A stretch of 64,000 bases of DNA from a virus. The position numbers were made by a program, and so were the translations under genes. The first letter of the stretch is position 1; every line of letters starts with the position of its first letter. Positions 59,099 to 64,000 of this stretch are shown piece by piece. Below the pieces are notes generated by a model. The model was given only the letters and a program-made list of their open reading frames with translations. It had not been told where the DNA came from and made no database searches. Where the stretch lies: IMG/VR virus record IMGVR_UViG_3300033145_001136, positions 1-64,000 of that record; one strand, given 5' to 3'.

Positions 59099-61863
59099 CC
59101 TCCCTCCTGACTACCTGGTATCATAGCGTCTATAATAAGTGGATCTGTCACTTCGTTTGTTATCTCGCTATCCGATGTCGATGTTTCCACAACAAGCGAA
59201 TCTATCTCTTCAAATTGCAGAGTACCTGGCATGTCATATTCACCATTGTCGTATAACACCCGGAGTGTGTCCCCCATTTTCCCATATCTGTGCTTATCTA
59301 TGGTAATTATAACATTGCCGAACTGCAAGCCTCGTTTTTTAACGATTGAATCTGGAATCTTCTTTAGTGCGATTTGTTTATCTGCATCTGCCCCCATCCC
59401 CTTTGCTCCAGCTAGTTTATATGTGGACTGTTTCATCGCATCTTGGTCATTTTCTGGTGGTTTTAACTGCTGTATCAATGTGATACTTATTTCACAATCT
59501 CGTTTCTCAGCCCTATTCTTTAAAATGGCTGTGGCTCGCTTTAGTACCTCCCATCCCTGTGTGGTATCACGCAATCTCTCCGGGACCAATAACTGCATAT
59601 AATCAATCCAGAAGTATTCGCAACCATTTTCATAGTATTCTTTATCTATCAGCGACAACCACGATGTAATTGTCATCTCCCTTGGTCTTAAAATACGTAA
59701 TTTGCCTTGTGCATATATATCTCGCACTGCCTTTACTTTGTCCATTTGTTCCACTGTTAATTGGCCAGACCTCAGTGGTGTTAGTGGAACGCCTGCGTGT
59801 TGTGCCCACATACGATATATTAGCTCTCTAGGAGGCATTTCTCCAGAGATAAACGACACCCCCACCTGTTCCTCTGCTGGGGCCAAAACCGCCATATTTT
59901 TACACACATCTACCGCAAAGGCTGTTTTGCCCACACCGAATGGGGCGGCCACATAAAATAATTGCCCCTTTTCAATCCCCTGTAATATGCGTGTTAATTT
60001 AGGCCAGTTTTCTCCCAAACTTACTCCAACTATGTCTTTACCCATATGTTGTCGTTCTAACAATACCTCAAATGCCTCATCTGCCTGATCCAGTGGATTA
60101 GAACTTCCACTAAATCGATCTATCATACCAACATTAGTCATCTCAAGCTTGTGCTGTACCACTATATCTATAAGTTCTGTAGATAGATCTGTCGCTGCAG
60201 CAGTAAGCCGCTCTGATGATATTTTTGCTTTCCTCCTACTTGACAGATCTATCAATTTCTCTATTGCAGACTCTATATCTACTTCATAATCATCTGCCAA
60301 ACTGCGGACATAATCTGCAACCCCTGATTGTTCTATTCGATCAAAATGTTCGCTAATAGCATCCTTAGCAATTGGAGATTCTGTGCGATATTTCTTTACT
60401 ATTATGTTGAAAATTTCTATGTGCCTATTTAAATAAAAATCATCTTCTCGTAAATCAAGGATTGCTTTTGCTGCCGCTTTTTTGTCTATCATCATCGCAG
60501 TTATGACTTGTTTTTCTAGTCCAGTAGCCCGCAAATGTGCGTCGTCGCTTGTTACATTTTCCGATAACCAGTCCTTAATCAATAATGCCTCTATGTCGAG
60601 CTTTGTGGCAAGAAGGCCAATCGCGAGCTCTAGCTCCAGCCCACCGAAAACAGCTACTTGTTCACCAACTTTGGCCAAGAATTCTAATTTGTTCGTAATA
60701 GTTTCTATCGGTTCATCTGTTAGATATGCATCGATGAAAAATTCTACCGGATGTGTCGCTGATTCAATAAGCCCCATAAATATGTCTGGGCCATTATCTT
60801 TAATAAAGCTGTCTGGATCGTCTTCCACCATGTGTGCAATCCGCACCAATGGTGGAAATGTCAATTTTCGCATAGACTCAACTAAATTAGCTGCCGACTC
60901 CAATCCTCCCTTATCACCATCTGGGCACCATATAAACTCCCTAACCTTTAATTTAGTCATTTCGTCCAAATGTTCTTGTCGTATACTTGTTCCTCGTAAG
61001 CCCACAACATTCTTAATCCCACGACTATGTGCCATCAGTACATCGTGCACTCCCTCCACACCAATAAGCTGATGTCCTGTTTTTAATAAGTTTCGCCTGG
61101 CAATATGTGACCCATATAAAAAGTTGTTATACTTTCGTAAAGGATGCTTGTTTGAGAATCCCTTGTATTTCCAATCGTCAACCCCTATGCGCGTTATTTG
61201 AAAATCAACAATGAAATCCCCGCTAATCCCTTGGGCCGTGGCGTAATGTGGATACACCAATACTTCACGAAATCGCTCTGGTATGTTATCTTGTGTACTT
61301 CCTGGTATTACTAATTCTAGTTGTATGGCCTCATCATATGACACATCATTATTCCGCAGGTGCTCCATTAGGCCTGCCTCGTTACTACACCAGCCAATAC
61401 CAAAAGCATTTATTGTATCAAGGTCAATCCCCCGAACATCTATTAAATGATTATATGCCGCTGCATTTTTTATTAGTTCGGCACTAAAATAATCACCCGC
61501 TAATTTCATAATTGTAAAATATCTAAACATCGCCAACTCTGCGGGCGTTGGCTCCCTATGGTATTTATCTACATCAATTGCAAATTCTGACGCCAAATGT
61601 TCTAGAGCTTCAACGTACGTCAATCCATGCATAAACTCTACCCAACTAATTATATCACCCTGTGCCTTACACCCAAAACAATAATATCCATTTGATTCGT
61701 GATATACTGTCAACGATGGAGTTTTCTTATCTTGATGAAATGGGCACATAAATTTTGTATATGACGAGGTCTCAAGACATGGGGCCAGGTCTTGTCCCAT
61801 ATACTCCACCAGCGGGATCGCGCTCTTTACAACATCTCTAAGTTGATTTGTTTCAATAAGCAT
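59095..61863 (-). CDS. Bifunctional DNA primase-helicase (T7 gp4-like layout)
   Basis: 922 residues. Zinc-binding primase domain: KFMCPFHQDKKTPSLTVYHE…YYCFGCKAQGD (Cys40, His43, Cys62, Cys65). Toprim region: LIGVEGVHDVLMAHSRGIKN and FIWCPDGDKGGLES. Helicase domain at the C-terminus: GQLFYVAAPFGVGKTAFAVD (Walker A), SFISGEMPPRELIYR, YFWIDYMQLLVPER (Walker B) and the DnaB-like end KGMGADADKQIALKKI. A single protein primes lagging-strand synthesis and unwinds DNA, as in T7 and many other phages, here alongside a DnaE polymerase. It overlaps the adenosine deaminase gene downstream. Confidence 0.93.
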   Translation of the reverse strand: MLIETNQLRDVVKSAIPLVEYMGQDLAPCLETSSYTKFMCPFHQDKKTPSLTVYHESNGYYCFGCKAQGDIISWVEFMHGLTYVEALEHLASEFAIDVDKYHREPTPAELAMFRYFTIMKLAGDYFSAELIKNAAAYNHLIDVRGIDLDTINAFGIGWCSNEAGLMEHLRNNDVSYDEAIQLELVIPGSTQDNIPERFREVLVYPHYATAQGISGDFIVDFQITRIGVDDWKYKGFSNKHPLRKYNNFLYGSHIARRNLLKTGHQLIGVEGVHDVLMAHSRGIKNVVGLRGTSIRQEHLDEMTKLKVREFIWCPDGDKGGLESAANLVESMRKLTFPPLVRIAHMVEDDPDSFIKDNGPDIFMGLIESATHPVEFFIDAYLTDEPIETITNKLEFLAKVGEQVAVFGGLELELAIGLLATKLDIEALLIKDWLSENVTSDDAHLRATGLEKQVITAMMIDKKAAAKAILDLREDDFYLNRHIEIFNIIVKKYRTESPIAKDAISEHFDRIEQSGVADYVRSLADDYEVDIESAIEKLIDLSSRRKAKISSERLTAAATDLSTELIDIVVQHKLEMTNVGMIDRFSGSSNPLDQADEAFEVLLERQHMGKDIVGVSLGENWPKLTRILQGIEKGQLFYVAAPFGVGKTAFAVDVCKNMAVLAPAEEQVGVSFISGEMPPRELIYRMWAQHAGVPLTPLRSGQLTVEQMDKVKAVRDIYAQGKLRILRPREMTITSWLSLIDKEYYENGCEYFWIDYMQLLVPERLRDTTQGWEVLKRATAILKNRAEKRDCEISITLIQQLKPPENDQDAMKQSTYKLAGAKGMGADADKQIALKKIPDSIVKKRGLQFGNVIITIDKHRYGKMGDTLRVLYDNGEYDMPGTLQFEEIDSLVVETSTSDSEITNEVTDPLIIDAMIPGSQEGG

Positions 61864-62495
61864 TATATATCGCGCCTCAGTATTCTCAATTCATCTTTTT
61901 TGATTTTCCATTCATCCAGCTCGTCCTGTACTTGGTCCGGATCAAGTATCAAAGTCTGCTCCTGCTTTATTTTCTTAACTGGCGCATCATAGATTTGTTG
62001 CATACGCCTGTCTTCAACTTTTTCTCGCTGTATAGCCCCATTTAGTATGCTTCTCCAGTAACCATAGTGTCGTTTATCCATTGCGACTTTATCTAATGCC
62101 TCGAAAGAATCATTAAAGACTTCTTGAGGATGTGTTTGTGCAAGCTCAACCAAATCTTGTAATTGATCTCTAGAAATGTCCTGGGTAAGATATTCGGTTA
62201 GCCCTGAATATAGGTGTGTCGTACAAGCAGTCCACTTTGGGTCTGGGAATTGACGATAGTCAGGCCTCTTACCATATTTGTTTTTAAATATCTGATAATA
62301 ATATTTATTAAAACTATGAAAAATTTTAGAGGTCTCTGATGCCCTAGGCGCAAATTCATCAACCACATTTAACATAGCCACCGGGTAGAAACTATAAGCC
62401 AGTTTCTCTACTTCTATGAGATCATATTCTGGCTGTTGATCTGGTAAAACCCATTCAAGCCACCTAGTCAGAACTCTCCTGGCCGGTGTGCTCAT
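61863..62495 (-). CDS. Hypothetical replication-region protein
   Basis: 210 residues from ATG 62495 (start MSTPARRVLTRWLEW); a TTG at 62552 behind GAGGAG and a CTG closer to the previous stop are alternatives. It overlaps the TPR gene by tens of bases. Helical throughout: YDLIEVEKLAYSFYPVAMLN, IFHSFNKYYYQIFKNKYGKR, QDLVELAQTHPQEVFNDSFE; a highly charged tail ends ELRILRRDI. No family recognised. Adjacent to the primase-helicase, it might be a loader or accessory factor, but nothing in the sequence proves it. Confidence 0.6.
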   Translation of the reverse strand: MSTPARRVLTRWLEWVLPDQQPEYDLIEVEKLAYSFYPVAMLNVVDEFAPRASETSKIFHSFNKYYYQIFKNKYGKRPDYRQFPDPKWTACTTHLYSGLTEYLTQDISRDQLQDLVELAQTHPQEVFNDSFEALDKVAMDKRHYGYWRSILNGAIQREKVEDRRMQQIYDAPVKKIKQEQTLILDPDQVQDELDEWKIKKDELRILRRDI

Positions 62496-64000
62496 CACTA
62501 AGGGAAGTGCTGCGATTCTCTCTGTGATCAAGTCGTCGTCGTGCTTCTGCAAGTCTTTTCTTCTCCTCGTCTGTTTCTATCAATTCTTCAAACTTGTTAA
62601 GCCATTCCCTAGCTGCAGCAAACTTATCTAACTGCTGAAAGGCCAGTAAACCAAGGTTCCACAATACGGCTTTATCGTCCTTGGTGATGGTATTATAGAA
62701 CCGCTCATACCATTCGTATGCTTCCTGATTCATTTCTTGTCTATGAAGAAAAGAAGCATAATCTTTAATATTGAGCGCCACCATTTCTGGTTCTGGAATA
62801 TCGGTCATCTCAGCCGCCCGCAAAAAGCATCTCTTAGCCTCTTCTATTTCGTATCGCTCTTCATGGATGAGCCCAAGATTATGCCACTCTGTATAATCAA
62901 TACGATCTTCCGGGAAAGCATAGATCTGTTCTAGCAAATGGTCCACCTTGAAATTCACTTTTTGTTTTGTGTGCATTAGCGCCATCATGACCATGTTAGT
63001 AATCGATGATTCTCCATCGCGTCTTTCGTAATCTATCTCTGCCTCTATGGCCCTAAGAAGCAAGGCCTGTAAATCATCCCCACGCTTATGCATTTTTTTA
63101 TATTCTTTAATCCGACCCTCTGCAATGGCATAATTCTTATCCGCAATGTCTACCTTAAGCTGCAATACAACCGCATCAAATTCATCAGTACTATTGTCTA
63201 TCACATCCTGAATCAATGCACGTACTTCATCAACCCTGCCACATAATAGGGCCGCTTCTACATATCGTCTTCGCAACATAGGATCATCTATCACATCTTC
63301 AATTGCCCTACCTAACAACTCAAATGCTCTCTCTAAATTACCCTGTCGCACCATTAGTGTTGACAAATTCACAAGCACAAGTGAATCATTTGGTGCAATG
63401 GCATAGGCCGTTTCAAGGTGGTGCAGTGCTTTTTCAGCATTGTTGTGATGGTCCATATAGTACGCCGCTAAGTTAAGGTGCGGTTCTATAGCATCTGGCT
63501 CAAGCTCTAGAGTTTGTTCATAGTAACCTCTGGCCTTTTCCCAATCCTCTCGATGCATGGCAATTAGTCCAAGGTTATTATATATTTGTGGCATATATGG
63601 TAATAGTTCTGCGGCTTTCAGAAACAATTTTTCTGCTTTAGTTGGATTACTATCAATTACGATATTCGCCAATGCTAAATATGCATCGCCCAGCTTAGGA
63701 TTAAGTTCTATGGTAGTTTCTAATGCAACTATTGCTTCTTGTACCCTATCCTGACGTATTAGGGTAATCCCATAATTATACCATGCATCCGCATAGTCCG
63801 GCTTTAATGCGATTGCCTTTTCTAACTGTTCTTGTGCACTACTAACATCATTTTTAAATTCCATATATTGTAGAGCTAATTCAAAACATGCCTTTGCATT
63901 TTCTGGATCTCCTTCTACCTTCTTTTGGCCAACTCTAATAGATTGGTCTCCCTTTCCTTTCATACGTTCTGTGTCACGAATCTTACCATAGTGATGTACC
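62464..64000 (-). CDS. TPR protein, probably the C-terminus of a glycosyltransferase-TPR protein (runs off right edge)
   Basis: The frame is open to base 64000 with no stop, so the N-terminus is outside the window; ATG 63963 is only an internal candidate. The visible part starts VHHYGKIRDTERMKGKGDQS then IRVGQKKVEGDPENAKACFE. The 'HYG…K…n…dP.n…f.La..y' pattern is how GT2-TPR proteins join their catalytic and repeat halves. At least ten tetratricopeptide units follow (examples: DYADAWYNYGITLIRQDRVQ, PQIYNNLGLIAMHREDWEKA, NDSLVLVNLSTLMVRQGNLE). The C-terminus is basic. The repeats serve protein binding. The N-terminal glycosyltransferase is a prediction from the junction pattern. Confidence 0.75.
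   Translation of the reverse strand, partial: VHHYGKIRDTERMKGKGDQSIRVGQKKVEGDPENAKACFELALQYMEFKNDVSSAQEQLEKAIALKPDYADAWYNYGITLIRQDRVQEAIVALETTIELNPKLGDAYLALANIVIDSNPTKAEKLFLKAAELLPYMPQIYNNLGLIAMHREDWEKARGYYEQTLELEPDAIEPHLNLAAYYMDHHNNAEKALHHLETAYAIAPNDSLVLVNLSTLMVRQGNLERAFELLGRAIEDVIDDPMLRRRYVEAALLCGRVDEVRALIQDVIDNSTDEFDAVVLQLKVDIADKNYAIAEGRIKEYKKMHKRGDDLQALLLRAIEAEIDYERRDGESSITNMVMMALMHTKQKVNFKVDHLLEQIYAFPEDRIDYTEWHNLGLIHEERYEIEEAKRCFLRAAEMTDIPEPEMVALNIKDYASFLHRQEMNQEAYEWYERFYNTITKDDKAVLWNLGLLAFQQLDKFAAAREWLNKFEELIETDEEKKRLAEARRRLDHRENRSTSLSDEHTGQESSD

Noticed and set aside
1-64000. CRISPR arrays, insertion sequences, integrase or attachment sites
   Set aside because: No regularly spaced repeats, transposase or recombinase motifs, or duplicated attachment-like sequences were noticed; absence in the window does not exclude them elsewhere in the genome.

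Overview
This 64 kb window comes from the genome of a large tailed double-stranded DNA bacteriophage (Caudoviricetes-like). Every convincing gene lies on the minus strand, packed head to tail with stop/start overlaps of a few bases. Terminase, portal, Mu gpF-like head protein, prohead protease, decoration protein and capsid protein occur in the usual order. Both ends are open: the capsid gene runs off the left edge and a TPR protein runs off the right edge, so the genome is larger than the window. No integrase, lysogeny repressor, tRNA, rRNA, insertion sequence or CRISPR array was recognised. The host cannot be named from sequence alone; the DNA is moderately AT-rich.

In the direction of transcription (right to left): (1) 64.0-48.0 kb, replication and nucleotide metabolism. 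This holds a TPR protein (probably the tail of a glycosyltransferase-TPR protein), a primase-helicase, adenosine deaminase, an adenylate kinase-like kinase, a nucleoside deoxyribosyltransferase-like protein, dUTPase, a class II-type ribonucleotide reductase carrying two inteins, several zinc-ribbon proteins and a family-4 uracil-DNA glycosylase. (2) 48.0-40.4 kb, a tandem-HTH protein, a DnaE-type DNA polymerase III alpha subunit and a single-chain SbcD-SbcC nuclease/ATPase. (3) 40.3-25.5 kb, a 15 kb glycan-building island of about 18 genes: glycosyltransferases (GT9, GT92-like, GT2-like), a DegT aminotransferase, three methyltransferases, three sulfotransferase-like paralogues and a phosphonate pathway. 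(4) 25.5-21.1 kb, small zinc proteins, a sigma-region-4-like regulator and the two terminase subunits. (5) 21.1-0 kb, head genes, including a 4,766-residue protein with a metallo-beta-lactamase domain at its N-terminus and a Mu gpF-like zinc motif near residue 3,840.

The most striking feature is the phosphonate block at 28.4-32.1 kb. It encodes a cytidylyltransferase-PEP mutase fusion with the diagnostic EDKxxxxxNS motif, a two-piece phosphonopyruvate decarboxylase, an iron-type alcohol dehydrogenase with all metal ligands, and a CDP-glycerol glycerophosphotransferase-like enzyme. Read together they predict PEP -> phosphonopyruvate -> phosphonoacetaldehyde -> 2-hydroxyethylphosphonate -> CMP-activated phosphonate -> transfer to a glycan. 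With the adjacent sulfotransferases and glycosyltransferases, the phage appears equipped to build a phosphonate- and perhaps sulfate-bearing glycan, either on its virion or on the infected cell. This is a prediction from family motifs and gene order.

Second in interest is the giant head-region protein, which fits the idea of a polyvalent protein packaged with and delivered alongside the DNA. Third are the two inteins in the reductase, one of which splits the N-P-C-x-E active-site motif.
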